This document shows, one piece after another, positions 8,350-17,822 of a DNA stretch of 64,000 bases; position 1 is the first letter of the stretch, and each line of letters starts with the position of its first letter. The notes beneath the pieces are model-generated. The model saw nothing but the letters and a program-made list of their open reading frames with translations, was not told the DNA's origin and made no database searches. Made by a program: the position numbers and the translations under genes. Where the stretch lies: the NCBI RefSeq assembly GCF_900100315.1, contig NZ_FNFF01000001.1:1240001-1304000 (forward strand). Reading direction: 5' to 3'. Source of the DNA: Streptomyces indicus. GTDB taxonomy: Bacteria; Actinomycetota; Actinomycetes; Streptomycetales; Streptomycetaceae.

Positions 8350-9165
8350 TCAGGACCGTACGAGGAGCTGGAACTCGAAGGAGTAGCGCGAGGCCCGGTA
8401 GAGGTGGGAGCCGTACTCCACCGCGCGGCCCATGTCGTCGAAGGTGGTGCGGGCCATCGTGAGGACGGGGGCGCCCTCCGGTTCGCCGAGCCGGGCCGCC
8501 TCCTCGGCGCCGGCCGCGCGGGCGCCGATGGCCTGGCGGGCGCTGTGCAGGGTGATGCTCGCGTTGCGCATCAGGCGGTACAGGCCGGTGGCCTCCAGGT
8601 GCGGGGTCTCCAGCGGGAGCAGGCCGACCGGGAGGTGGTTGCGCAGATACGCCACCGGCTCGTCGTGGGCGAAACGGAGCCGTTCGATGCGGTGGACGTC
8701 GGCGCCCTCGGCGAGGCCGAGCATGGCGGCGACCTCGGCGGAGGCGGGTTCGACGACGTTGTGCAGCACCTGGGTGGCGGGACGCTGGCCCGCAGTCTCC
8801 AAGTCGTCGTACAGGCTGGACAGTTCGAGCGGGCGCTTCACCTGGCTGTGCACGACCTGCGTGCCGACTCCGCGCCGGCGCACGAGGAGTCCCTTGTCCA
8901 CGAGGGACTGGATGGCCTGGCGGACGGTGGGCCGGGACAGGCCCAGGCGCCCCGCGAGCTCGATCTCGTTGCCGAGCAGGCTGCCCGGGGCGAGCTTGCC
9001 CTGCTCGATGGCCTCTTCCAGCTGCCGGGACAGCTGGTAGTACAGCGGGACCGGACTGTTGCGGTCCACGGCCAGGGGAAGCGAGGCGTTGCCCACGCCG
9101 CTCACCGCTGTCCGTGCCGCTGTGTTCCCCGCAGTGTTCTCGCGTGGCACTGCTCGCTTGGACAC
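8350..9165 (-). CDS. GntR-family regulator, HutC/UTRA subfamily
   Basis: 271 aa from GTG 9165 (an alternative GTG lies at 9153). The winged helix-turn-helix covers about residues 36-100 (VPLYYQLSRQLEEAIEQGKL, LSRPTVRQAIQSLVDKGLL, RRRGVGTQVV). The UTRA effector domain follows and ends SRYSFEFQLLVRS, where small-molecule ligands such as sugars bind. Its position between the uptake operon and the divergent IolG-like gene, and the matching dyads at both promoters, suggest a substrate-responsive repressor of this locus and of itself. No good Shine-Dalgarno is seen. Confidence 0.9.
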   Translation of the reverse strand: MSKRAVPRENTAGNTAARTAVSGVGNASLPLAVDRNSPVPLYYQLSRQLEEAIEQGKLAPGSLLGNEIELAGRLGLSRPTVRQAIQSLVDKGLLVRRRGVGTQVVHSQVKRPLELSSLYDDLETAGQRPATQVLHNVVEPASAEVAAMLGLAEGADVHRIERLRFAHDEPVAYLRNHLPVGLLPLETPHLEATGLYRLMRNASITLHSARQAIGARAAGAEEAARLGEPEGAPVLTMARTTFDDMGRAVEYGSHLYRASRYSFEFQLLVRS

Positions 9166-9214
9166 GGGGCGAGCGTAGTCCTGTGTCCGGTTGGCAGGAA
9201 GTGGTGAGGTTCGA

Positions 9215-9226
9215 TTGTCCTGACAA
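9215..9226. promoter_or_regulatory. GntR operator in the divergent regulator/dehydrogenase promoter
   Basis: TTGTC-CT-GACAA is a perfect 5-bp dyad with a 2-bp centre, in the 100-bp gap between the GntR gene (minus) and the dehydrogenase gene (plus). This geometry is typical of HutC-subfamily operators. A near-identical site lies at 8276-8287. Confidence 0.65.
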
Positions 9227-9265
9227 AGGATGGACAGGGCCTGGCGGGCCTGCCACGTTGATGCC

Positions 9266-10264
9266 ATGCGTATCGGACTCATCGGAGCCGGCCGGATCGG
9301 CTCTTTCCACGCCGCCGCGCTCAGCCGCCACCGCGACGTGGGCTCGCTTCTCATCGCCGACGCGGACCCCGCGCGTGCCGCCCTGCTCGCCCAGCGGCTC
9401 GGGGAGACGGCGGCTCCTGGCGTGCGCGAGGTGTTCACCTGGGGCGTGGACGCGCTGGTGATCACGGCGGCCACGTCGGCGCACGCCGCGCTGATCGAGC
9501 AGGCCGCGCGGGCCGGCCTTCCCGTGTTCTGCGAGAAGCCCATCGCGCTCGATCTGCCGGGCACGCTGGCCGCGCTCGCGCAGGTGGAGGCGGCGGGCAC
9601 GGTGCTGCAGATCGGCTTCCAGCGCCGCTTCGACGCCGGGTACACGGCCGCGCGCGAGGCGGTGCGCTCGGGCCGCCTCGGCCGCCTGCACACGGTCCGC
9701 GTGATCACCTCGGACCCCGCTCCCCCTCCGGCCGAGTACCTGCCGCTGTCGGGCGGCCTGTACCGCGACTGCCTGATCCACGACTTCGACATGCTGCGCT
9801 GGGTGACGGGGTGCGAGGTGGAGTCGGTGTACGCGACGGGCTCGGACGCGGGCCCGTCGATGTTCCGCGAGGCGGGTGACGTCTCGACGGCGGCGGCGGT
9901 CCTGACGCTGACGGACGGAGTGATGGCCACGGCCACGGCCACCCGCCTCAACGGCGCGGGCTACGACGTCCGCATGGAGCTGGCGGGCGAACTCGATCAG
10001 GTGGCGGCGGGCTTGGACGACCGCACGCCGATCGCCTCGACGGAACCCGTGGGCCCGCCACCCGCCTCGAAGCCCTGGCCCGGCTTCCTGGAACGCTTCG
10101 CCCCGGCGTACGAGGCGGAACTGGCCGCCTTCGTCTCGGTCCTCCTGGGCGAACGCGAGAACCCGTGCGACGGCCGCGAGGCACTGGCCGCGCTGCGGGT
10201 GGCGGAGGCGTGCGAGGTGTCGCGGCGGCAGGGGCGTCCGGTGCGGGTGGCGGAGATCGGGTGA
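9266..10264 (+). CDS. Gfo/Idh/MocA oxidoreductase, inositol 2-dehydrogenase-like
   Basis: 332 aa from ATG 9266; an in-frame ATG at 9230 would add residues ahead of the Rossmann strand and overlap the operator region. The NAD(P)-binding motif is GAGRIG at residues 7-12, the conserved lysine motif is EKPIALD, and the catalytic His/Asp are in CLIHDFDMLRW. Segments GFQRRFDAGY, NGAGYDVRMEL and FAPAYEAELAAFV resemble IolG-type inositol dehydrogenases from memory. It likely oxidises a cyclic polyol or sugar imported by the divergent transporter. There is no clear Shine-Dalgarno, so the mRNA may be leaderless. Confidence 0.88.
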   Translation: MRIGLIGAGRIGSFHAAALSRHRDVGSLLIADADPARAALLAQRLGETAAPGVREVFTWGVDALVITAATSAHAALIEQAARAGLPVFCEKPIALDLPGTLAALAQVEAAGTVLQIGFQRRFDAGYTAAREAVRSGRLGRLHTVRVITSDPAPPPAEYLPLSGGLYRDCLIHDFDMLRWVTGCEVESVYATGSDAGPSMFREAGDVSTAAAVLTLTDGVMATATATRLNGAGYDVRMELAGELDQVAAGLDDRTPIASTEPVGPPPASKPWPGFLERFAPAYEAELAAFVSVLLGERENPCDGREALAALRVAEACEVSRRQGRPVRVAEIG

Positions 10265-10308
10265 GCGGGAGGGTGGTTGGCGCGGTCCGATGAGGGTGCG
10301 GCCTCCGG

Positions 10309-10627
10309 TCAAGGAGTGCCGCAGCCGCCCGCTCGGTTCAGGTGGAAGGGCGGGGCCTGCCTTGTCCGGAGCCCGCCCGGCTCTGCGGGCCGCACAGGTC
10401 GCGTCGGCGACTTCCGAGGGAGCGACCGGGTTCGGCGGCTCGCCCAGCCGATTGCCAGGATGCGCCCGACCGGTCGTGACGACCAAGGTGCTCCCGCGGA
10501 AGTCGGCGCACACCACCGCGTAGCCGAGCGGCGACCGGAGAAAGCGCCTGGCTGTACGTGGGCTTGTGGCGGACACGCCAGCGGTACGAGGTCCCGTCCA
10601 CCACGATGCGCCGCGCACCAATGCCAC
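10309..10627 (-). pseudogene. Frameshifted small hypothetical protein (about 105 aa family)
   Basis: Three minus-strand frames hold consecutive pieces of one protein: IVVDGTSYRWRVRHKPTYSQ, then SPLGYAVVCADFRGSTLVV through PSEVADATCAARRAG, then FHLNRAGG before TGA 10311-10309. At least two frameshifts, near 10536 and 10349, break it, and a possible third lies near the start because the GTG at 10627 with its GGGGAGG ribosome site is in yet another frame. The pieces match, from memory, a common Streptomyces protein of unknown function beginning with a VVDG.YRWRVR motif. The ribosome site is intact, so the decay is recent, or these are sequencing errors. Confidence 0.75.
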
Positions 10628-10739
10628 GGCGACCTCCCCGCCTCGCGTACCCGACAACGACGAACCGTACTCGCGGCCGGAACACCCCCGGGCGAAGGGC
10701 TGGAGCGCACAGCAGCCGCACGAGCCCGCCGCCCCGGCC

Positions 10740-11252
10740 TCAGTCCAGCAACCGGATCGTCGGCGCCCGCGTGCTCGTCGCCACCGGGCGTTCGCAGTGC
10801 GTGCAGGATTCGCTCGTCGGGCGGAGGGTGTTCGTCTGGGTGGTGAAGGGGTGGGGGTCCGTCGGGGGTTCGTCGGGGCAGGTGTAGCCCAGGTGGAGGC
10901 GGACCCAGGGCTGGAGGGTGGGGGCCGCGCCGCGCAGGCCCGTGCGGGCGTCCGTGAAGGGGGCCCACCAGAAGCTGACCACGGCGCGCAGCGCGAGGCG
11001 GTCGTCGCCCGAGGTGACGTCGAAGGCGGCGATGCGGGCCGCCGTGTAGTGGCTGGGGAAGCCGCTGCTGGTGCTGCCCGAGCACAGGGCCCGTTCCGCG
11101 CCGAGTTCGAAGACCGTGGTGCGGGCGGTGCGTTCGCAGATGAAGCAGTCGAGGGCGAGTTCGAGCTTGGACCGCCAGTGGACATGGTGGAAGCCCTCAC
11201 CGCCGCCGAGGCGGGCGGTGAGTTCGGCCGCTATCTCCAGCTGGCGCTGCAT
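10740..11252 (-). CDS. Hypothetical protein with two CxxC pairs
   Basis: 170 aa from ATG 11252 (MQRQLEIAAELTARLGG). Cys pairs CFIC (residues 36-39) and CTHC (150-153) could form a zinc or structural site spanning the protein. The middle is beta-rich (VSFWWAPFTDARTG, WVRLHLGYTCP). The ATG shares its A with the TGA of the thioesterase gene (TGATG), so it is translationally coupled to that gene. I do not recognise a family. Downstream lies the decayed gene at 10309-10627. Confidence 0.72.
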   Translation of the reverse strand: MQRQLEIAAELTARLGGGEGFHHVHWRSKLELALDCFICERTARTTVFELGAERALCSGSTSSGFPSHYTAARIAAFDVTSGDDRLALRAVVSFWWAPFTDARTGLRGAAPTLQPWVRLHLGYTCPDEPPTDPHPFTTQTNTLRPTSESCTHCERPVATSTRAPTIRLLD

Positions 11253-11683
11253 CAGGAGCCGGCGGTGTTGAGGACCGTCCCCTGGGCGACCGCGCAGAGC
11301 GTCTCCGTACCGTCCTCGTCCACGCACACCAGGTCGCAGCGGACCACCGCCTGGCGGCGGCCCGCGTGCACCACCTCGGCGCGGGCGAGCAGCGTACGGC
11401 CGCGGGCAGGGCGCATGTACTGGATGGAGAAGCCCGCGGTGAGGACGGCGGGGCCGAGGGCCGAACCCGCGGCAAACGTGAGGGAGTTGTCGGCGGCGTA
11501 GGCGAGGACGCCGCCGTGCAGGAAGCCGTTCTGCTGTTCCAGCTCCTCGCGGATGTCCAGTTCGAGCACGGCCGCCCCGTCGCCGAACGCGGTGATCCGC
11601 GTCTTCAGGAGGCGGCTGAACGGCTGGGCGTCCAGGACCTGTTCGGCGACGGCGAGGTCGAACTCCGGCATCGGATCCGGCAT
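11252..11683 (-). CDS. PaaI-type hotdog thioesterase
   Basis: 143 aa from ATG 11683, chosen because GGGAGGAAG lies 4-5 nt upstream. The hotdog fold has the PaaI-family active-site segment NGFLHGGVLAYAADNSLTFA (catalytic Asn, HGG and downstream Asp). It should hydrolyse acyl- or aryl-CoA thioesters in the cytosol. It lies between a P450 and the CxxC-pair protein on the same strand, 43 bp after the P450 stop. No phenylacetate genes are nearby, so the substrate is open. Confidence 0.85.
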   Translation of the reverse strand: MPDPMPEFDLAVAEQVLDAQPFSRLLKTRITAFGDGAAVLELDIREELEQQNGFLHGGVLAYAADNSLTFAAGSALGPAVLTAGFSIQYMRPARGRTLLARAEVVHAGRRQAVVRCDLVCVDEDGTETLCAVAQGTVLNTAGS

Positions 11684-11726
11684 CGGGCTTCCTCCCGGTG
11701 GGGCGGCTGAGGGCTGCGGCCGCATT

Positions 11727-13019
<1,293 letters not shown>

Positions 13020-13063
13020 CACACGTCTCCCTGCTGCCGGCCCCGAGGTCATCCACCCCGAGG

Positions 13064-14401
13064 CTAACCCGGCGTGCCCGCGCCCGAAGGCCGGAGTCGA
13101 TCACCGCGCGCCGACGGCAGGCCCTGCGCCGCCCCGCCCCGGCGCTCGGGTACCGAACTCCCCGGCTCCGCACCCCGGCCTCCGGCCTCCGTACCCGACC
13201 GCACCGCACCCCCGGCCTCCAGGAACCGCGCGAGCGGCAGCGTCGCCGCGCCCACCGTCACCGCGTCAGGACCGAGCCGACCGAGCACGAGCGAGGTGCC
13301 GGCGAAGGGGTGGCGCAGGGCGTACGAGGCGGCCGCGTCGCGGACCCGGTCGAGCAGGCGCGGTCCGAGCAGCAGGCCCGCCCAGCCGCCGACCACGATC
13401 CGCTCGGGGTTGAAGAGGTTCACCAGGTCGGCGATCCCCGCGCCCAGGTATTCGGCCGTCTCGTCGAGCAGCGGCCCGGCGGCCGGATCCGCCAACAGCT
13501 CGGCCAGCGCGCCCTCTTCGTCCGCCGCGGTCCAGCTGCCCCCGCGCTCGCGCCACCGCTGAAGGACCGCTTCGGCTCCCACGTACGCCTCCAGGCAGCC
13601 GCGCGAACCGCAGCGGCAGCCGCGGCCGCCCACCACCTGGAGGACCGTGTGCCCCCACTCCCCCGCGCTGCTGCTGGCGCCCTGATACGGCACCCCGTCG
13701 GCGATCACGCATGCGCCCACGCCGGAGCCGATCAGCGTGACCACGGCGTTGCGCGCGCCGCGTCCCGCGCCGAACCACATCTCGGCGCGGCCCAGGGTCT
13801 TCGCACCGTTGTCGATGAACAGGGGGATGTCCGCGGGGAGTTGGCCCGACTCCCGCAGCAGGGAGCCGAGCGGCACCGCGTCCCAGCCGATCGTCTGGCC
13901 GTGCACGACCGAGCCGGAGTCCACGATGCCGGGGACGCCCACGCCGATGCCGAGGAGCCCGGTCACGGGGACCGGCCGCACCGCGCCGCCGAGCAGCACC
14001 TGTTGCAGCCCTTCGCCGATGAGCCGCACCACGCGCTCGACATCGTGCCCGTCGGGCGGCAACGGCAGGTCGGCGCGGGCGAGTTCGGTCAGGGCGAGGT
14101 CGAAGAGCTCCACGCGGATGCGGGTCTCGCCCACGTCCACGCCGACGAGGTGGCCGCTGCCGGGGGCCACGCGCAGGAGCGTACGGGGCCGTCCGCCGTC
14201 GGACTCCACCGAGCCGGCGTCCTCGACGATGCCGTCCGCGATCAGTTCGCCGGCCACATTGCTGATGGATCCCGAACTGAGTCCGGTCAGCGGACCGAGC
14301 TCCTGACGGCTGAGCGGACCCTCGAAGTAGAGCTTCGTGAGCACCGTCGAGCGGTTGCTGCGCCGCAGGTCACGCACCGTACGCCGGTGTGGTTCCGCCA
14401 T
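13064..14401 (-). CDS. ROK-family transcriptional repressor
   Basis: 445 aa. An N-terminal winged helix (SNRSTVLTKLYFEGPLSRQE, TGLSSGSISNVAGEL) is fused to a ROK sugar-kinase-like domain with VGVDVGETRIRVE, DNGAKTLGRAEMWFG, GSGVGACV and the zinc motif CRCGSRGCLEAY. The phosphate loop is DVGETR rather than the kinase DIGGT, which supports a sensor instead of an active kinase. It is divergent from a CUT1 transporter and a GH1 glucosidase and presumably represses them until a glucoside is present. A low-complexity tail of about 45 residues ends the protein. Confidence 0.9.
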   Translation of the reverse strand: MAEPHRRTVRDLRRSNRSTVLTKLYFEGPLSRQELGPLTGLSSGSISNVAGELIADGIVEDAGSVESDGGRPRTLLRVAPGSGHLVGVDVGETRIRVELFDLALTELARADLPLPPDGHDVERVVRLIGEGLQQVLLGGAVRPVPVTGLLGIGVGVPGIVDSGSVVHGQTIGWDAVPLGSLLRESGQLPADIPLFIDNGAKTLGRAEMWFGAGRGARNAVVTLIGSGVGACVIADGVPYQGASSSAGEWGHTVLQVVGGRGCRCGSRGCLEAYVGAEAVLQRWRERGGSWTAADEEGALAELLADPAAGPLLDETAEYLGAGIADLVNLFNPERIVVGGWAGLLLGPRLLDRVRDAAASYALRHPFAGTSLVLGRLGPDAVTVGAATLPLARFLEAGGAVRSGTEAGGRGAEPGSSVPERRGGAAQGLPSARGDRLRPSGAGTPG

Positions 14402-14498
14402 CGTCGCCCCTTCGCGGTACGCCTCGCCCCGAGTGGGCGCGGCGCCAACTCCCGTGCGTTCGTGACCATAACGTGCTGGTCAACTCGTGCGCGACCTC

Positions 14499-14572
14499 TT
14501 GACGCCCCCTTCTCTCACTACTTAACTCACGCCTTGAATTTAGCCGTGACGCCCGTTCATGAGTTGAACGGG
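14499..14572 (+). promoter_or_regulatory. Promoter and dyads ahead of the CUT1 glucoside operon
   Basis: TTGACG (14499-14504) is followed after 17 bp by TTAACT (14522-14527), a plausible though weak -10. Just upstream of the ribosome site is a perfect dyad CCCGTTCA-TGAGT-TGAACGGG (14552-14572), a candidate ROK operator or a 5' UTR hairpin. AACTCA (14525-14530) and TGAGTT (14560-14565) form an additional long-range inverted pair. Confidence 0.5.
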
Positions 14573-14595
14573 GCCACCCCCGGAGAGGGGCCCTC

Positions 14596-15915
14596 ATGCG
14601 CCACATACGAGCCGCCGCAGCCACCGCCCTGGTCCTCGCCCTGACCGCCACCGCCGCAGCCTGCGGCGGCGGGACGGCGACGAACGGCGAGGGCAGCAAC
14701 AAAAGCCCGAAGAAGCTCACGTACTGGGCCTCGAACCAGGGTCCGAGCATCGAGGCCGACAAGGAGATCCTCACCAAGGAGATCGCCAAGTTCGAGAAGC
14801 AGACGGGCATCGACGTCGAGCTGGAGGTCGTGCCGTGGGCGGACCTGCTCAACCGGATCCTCGCGGCGACCAGTTCGGGCCAGGGCCCGGACGTCCTGAA
14901 CATCGGCAACACCTGGTCGGCCTCGCTCCAGGCGACCGGCGCGCTGCTGCCCTGGGACGACAAGACCTTCGACCGGATCGGTGGCCGTGACCGCTTCACG
15001 GAGTCGGCGGTCGCGGCCACGGGCGCGGAGGGCAAGGACCCGGCGGCGGTCCCGCTGTACTCGCTGTCGTACGCCCTCTACTACAACAAGAAGATCTTCA
15101 AGGACGCGGGGATCGAGAAGCCCCCGGCCACCTGGGACGAGCTGGTCGCGGCGGGCAAGAAGGTCACCAAGGGCGACACCTACGGTCTGGCTCTTGAAGG
15201 CAGCAATCTCTCCAACCACATCCACCAGGCCTTCGTCCTCGCCAAGCAGCACGGCGCCGACTTCTTCACGGCGGACGGCAAGCCGGACTTCACCTCGGAC
15301 GGCGCGGTCGCGGGCGTGAAGCAGTGGGTGGACTTCATGGCCAAGGACAAGATCACCTCCAAGAGCGTGGCCGAGTACGCCCAGAACCAGTCGCTGAGCG
15401 ACTTCTCCAAGGGCAAGGCCGCGATGGTCCTGTGGCAGGCCGCCGCGTCCACCTTCAAGTCCCAGGGCATGGACGAGAGCGAGTACGGGGTCGCGCCCGT
15501 GCCGGTGCAGTCGGGCACGCCGGGCCAGGGCGAGCAGATCAACTCGATGGTGGCCGGCATCAACGTCTCGGTGTTCAAGAACAGCGACAACCTCGACGGC
15601 GCCATCGACTTCGTGAAGTTCCTGACCTCGGACGAGGAGCAGAAGATCCTCAACTCCACGTACGGCTCGATCCCGCCGGTCAAGGCGGCGCAGCAGGACG
15701 CGGCCTTCGACAAGCCCGACACGTCGGTGCTCCGCGACGCCCTCGGCACCAGCGCGGCGCCGCTGCCGCAGGTCCCGGAGGAGTCGCAGTTCGAGACCGT
15801 GGTGGGCACGGCCATCAAGGACCTGTTCGCCGACGCGGCCGCGGGCCGTCCGGTGACCACGGAGTCCGTGAAGGCCGCGCTCGCCAAGGCCGAGCAGCAG
15901 ATGACGAAGAGCTGA
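14596..15915 (+). CDS. Carbohydrate-binding lipoprotein of a CUT1 ABC transporter
   Basis: 439 aa. The signal MRHIRAAAATALVLALTATA ends at lipobox AAAC with Cys23. The mature protein is a family 1 solute-binding protein (LTYWASNQGPSIEADKEILT, GQGPDVLNIGNTW, PLYSLSYALYYNKKIFKDAG, SKGKAAMVLWQAAA). It should capture an oligosaccharide for the two permeases encoded just downstream. The strong GGAGAGGGG site precedes ATG. With a GH1 enzyme in the same operon a beta-glucoside such as cellobiose is the likely ligand. No ATPase is encoded here; Streptomyces CUT1 systems usually share MsiK. Confidence 0.93.
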   Translation: MRHIRAAAATALVLALTATAAACGGGTATNGEGSNKSPKKLTYWASNQGPSIEADKEILTKEIAKFEKQTGIDVELEVVPWADLLNRILAATSSGQGPDVLNIGNTWSASLQATGALLPWDDKTFDRIGGRDRFTESAVAATGAEGKDPAAVPLYSLSYALYYNKKIFKDAGIEKPPATWDELVAAGKKVTKGDTYGLALEGSNLSNHIHQAFVLAKQHGADFFTADGKPDFTSDGAVAGVKQWVDFMAKDKITSKSVAEYAQNQSLSDFSKGKAAMVLWQAAASTFKSQGMDESEYGVAPVPVQSGTPGQGEQINSMVAGINVSVFKNSDNLDGAIDFVKFLTSDEEQKILNSTYGSIPPVKAAQQDAAFDKPDTSVLRDALGTSAAPLPQVPEESQFETVVGTAIKDLFADAAAGRPVTTESVKAALAKAEQQMTKS

Positions 15916-15925
15916 GGCCCGCGCC

Positions 15926-16909
15926 GTGACCTCGCTCGACCTGAAGGCGCCCGCGGCGGGGGAAGCCTTGAGCTCCCCCGCCGGGGGTCCGCCCCGCCGC
16001 CGCAGGCTGCGGATACCCGACCGGCTGCGGCGCGGCGGACTGCCGTATCTGCTGCTGCTCCCGGCGCTCGCCCTCGAACTCCTCATCCACCTGGTGCCGA
16101 TGGTCGTCGGCATCGTGATGGCCTTCAAGGAACTCACGCAGTTCTACATCCGCGACTGGGGCAGCGCGCCCTGGGCCGGGTTCGACAACTTCCGTGTCGC
16201 CGTGGACTTCGACGCCCCGATCGGCGCCGAGCTGCTCCACTCCTTCTGGGTGACCTGCACCTTCACGGTCCTCGCCGTCGGCTTCTCCTGGCTGTTCGGT
16301 GTGACGGCCGCGATCCTCATGCAGGAGGGCTTCCGCGGCCGCGGCGTACTGCGCGCGGTGTTCCTCACGCCGTACGCGCTGCCGGTGTACGCGGCCGTGA
16401 TCACCTGGGCGTTCATGTTCCAGCGGGACAACGGCCTGGTGAACTCGGCGCTCGGCGGCGACAGTTTCTGGCTGATCGGCGAAAACAGCTTCTGGGCGCT
16501 GACGATTGTGGCGGTCTGGAAGACCTGGCCGTTCGCCTTCCTGATGCTGATGGCCGGACTCCAGAACATCCCGCGGGAGCTGTACGAGGCCGCCGCGATC
16601 GACGGCGCCGGCATCTGGCAGCAGATCCGCCGGATCACCCTGCCCTCGCTCGCGCCCGTCAACCAGGTCCTCGTCCTGGTGCTGTTCCTGTGGACCTTCA
16701 ACGACTTCAACACCCCGTACCTGCTGTTCGGCAAGGGCGCGCCCGAGGCCGCCGACCTGGTGTCGATCCACATCTACGACTCCTCGTTCATCACCTGGAA
16801 CTTCGGCTCGGGGTCCGCCATGTCGGCGCTCCTGCTGCTGTTCCTGCTGCTCGTGACGGCGGTGTACCTGCTGCTCACCTCGCGCGGAAGGAAGGGTGCC
16901 GATGCCTAG
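15926..16909 (+). CDS. CUT1 sugar ABC transporter permease 1
   Basis: 327 aa from GTG 15926, 10 bp after the binding-protein stop. Six to seven hydrophobic segments and the EAA coupling loop ELYEAAAIDGAGIWQQIRRI mark a MalF-type binding-protein-dependent permease. The first 35 residues are Pro/Arg-rich and cytoplasmic. It pairs with permease 2 to form the heterodimeric channel. Its stop lies 8 bp inside the next gene. Confidence 0.93.
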   Translation: MTSLDLKAPAAGEALSSPAGGPPRRRRLRIPDRLRRGGLPYLLLLPALALELLIHLVPMVVGIVMAFKELTQFYIRDWGSAPWAGFDNFRVAVDFDAPIGAELLHSFWVTCTFTVLAVGFSWLFGVTAAILMQEGFRGRGVLRAVFLTPYALPVYAAVITWAFMFQRDNGLVNSALGGDSFWLIGENSFWALTIVAVWKTWPFAFLMLMAGLQNIPRELYEAAAIDGAGIWQQIRRITLPSLAPVNQVLVLVLFLWTFNDFNTPYLLFGKGAPEAADLVSIHIYDSSFITWNFGSGSAMSALLLLFLLLVTAVYLLLTSRGRKGADA

Positions 16910-17771
16910 GTCCACGCCTGCCAGGAGCCCGCTGGCCCCTCCGCCGTCCTTCGTCTGGACCCGGCGGATCGTCCTGACGCTGCTCGCCCTGTTCGCGCTG
17001 CTCCCGGTGTACGTGATGCTCTCCAGCTCGGTGAAGCCGCTGGAGGACACCCTGGGCGAGTGGAGCTGGATCCCGAGCCGCTTCACGCTGCGGCCGTACG
17101 TGGACATCTGGGAGACGGTGCCGCTCGCAAAATACTTCGTGAACTCGCTGATCGTGGCGGGTGCGGCCACCGTCTGCTCGGTGGTGATCGCGGTGTTCGC
17201 GGCGTACGCGGTGAGCCGCTACCGGTTCCGCGGCAAGCGGCTGTTCACGGTCACGATCCTGTCCACGCAGATGTTCCCGGGCATCCTCTTCCTGCTGCCG
17301 CTCTTCCTGATCTTCGTGAACATCGGTAACCAGACGGGCATCGCGCTCTACGGTTCGCGCGGCGGTCTGATCCTCACGTATCTGACCTTCTCGCTGCCGT
17401 TCTCGATCTGGATGCTGATCGGCTACTTCTCCTCGATCCCGCGCGATCTGGACGAGGCCGCCATGGTCGACGGCTGCGGGCCGCTCGGCGCCCTGTTCCG
17501 TGTCGTGGTGCCGGCCGCCGTGCCCGGGATCGTCGCGGTCGCCGTGTACGCCTTCATGACCGCGTGGGGCGAGGTGCTCTTCGCCTCGGTCATGACGAAC
17601 GACACCACGCGCACGCTGGCCGTCGGCCTCAAGGCGTACGCCACCGAGAACAACGTGTACTGGAACCAGGTGATGGCCGCCTCGCTGGTCGTGAGCGTGC
17701 CCGTGGTCGCCGGTTTCCTGCTGCTCCAGCGCTATCTCGTCGCCGGCCTCACCGCCGGGGCCGTGAAGTGA
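16902..17771 (+). CDS. CUT1 sugar ABC transporter permease 2
   Basis: 289 aa from ATG 16902; GGAAGGAAGG six nt upstream favours this over the GTG at 16896. MalG type: six hydrophobic segments and the coupling loop DLDEAAMVDGCGPLGALFRV. It overlaps the first permease gene by 8 bp, consistent with coupled translation of equal amounts of both subunits. The GH1 gene follows after 51 bp. Confidence 0.92.
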   Translation: MPRSTPARSPLAPPPSFVWTRRIVLTLLALFALLPVYVMLSSSVKPLEDTLGEWSWIPSRFTLRPYVDIWETVPLAKYFVNSLIVAGAATVCSVVIAVFAAYAVSRYRFRGKRLFTVTILSTQMFPGILFLLPLFLIFVNIGNQTGIALYGSRGGLILTYLTFSLPFSIWMLIGYFSSIPRDLDEAAMVDGCGPLGALFRVVVPAAVPGIVAVAVYAFMTAWGEVLFASVMTNDTTRTLAVGLKAYATENNVYWNQVMAASLVVSVPVVAGFLLLQRYLVAGLTAGAVK

Positions 17772-17822
17772 CGCGCCACCGCACCGCACCACCCGTAACT
17801 CATCTGATGGGAAAGGCACTTC

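Noticed and set aside
8279..11200. 973-codon minus-strand open frame
   Set aside because: It runs through the GntR gene, the dehydrogenase and intergenic DNA in a non-coding frame. It is useful only for the middle part of the pseudogene at 10309-10627.
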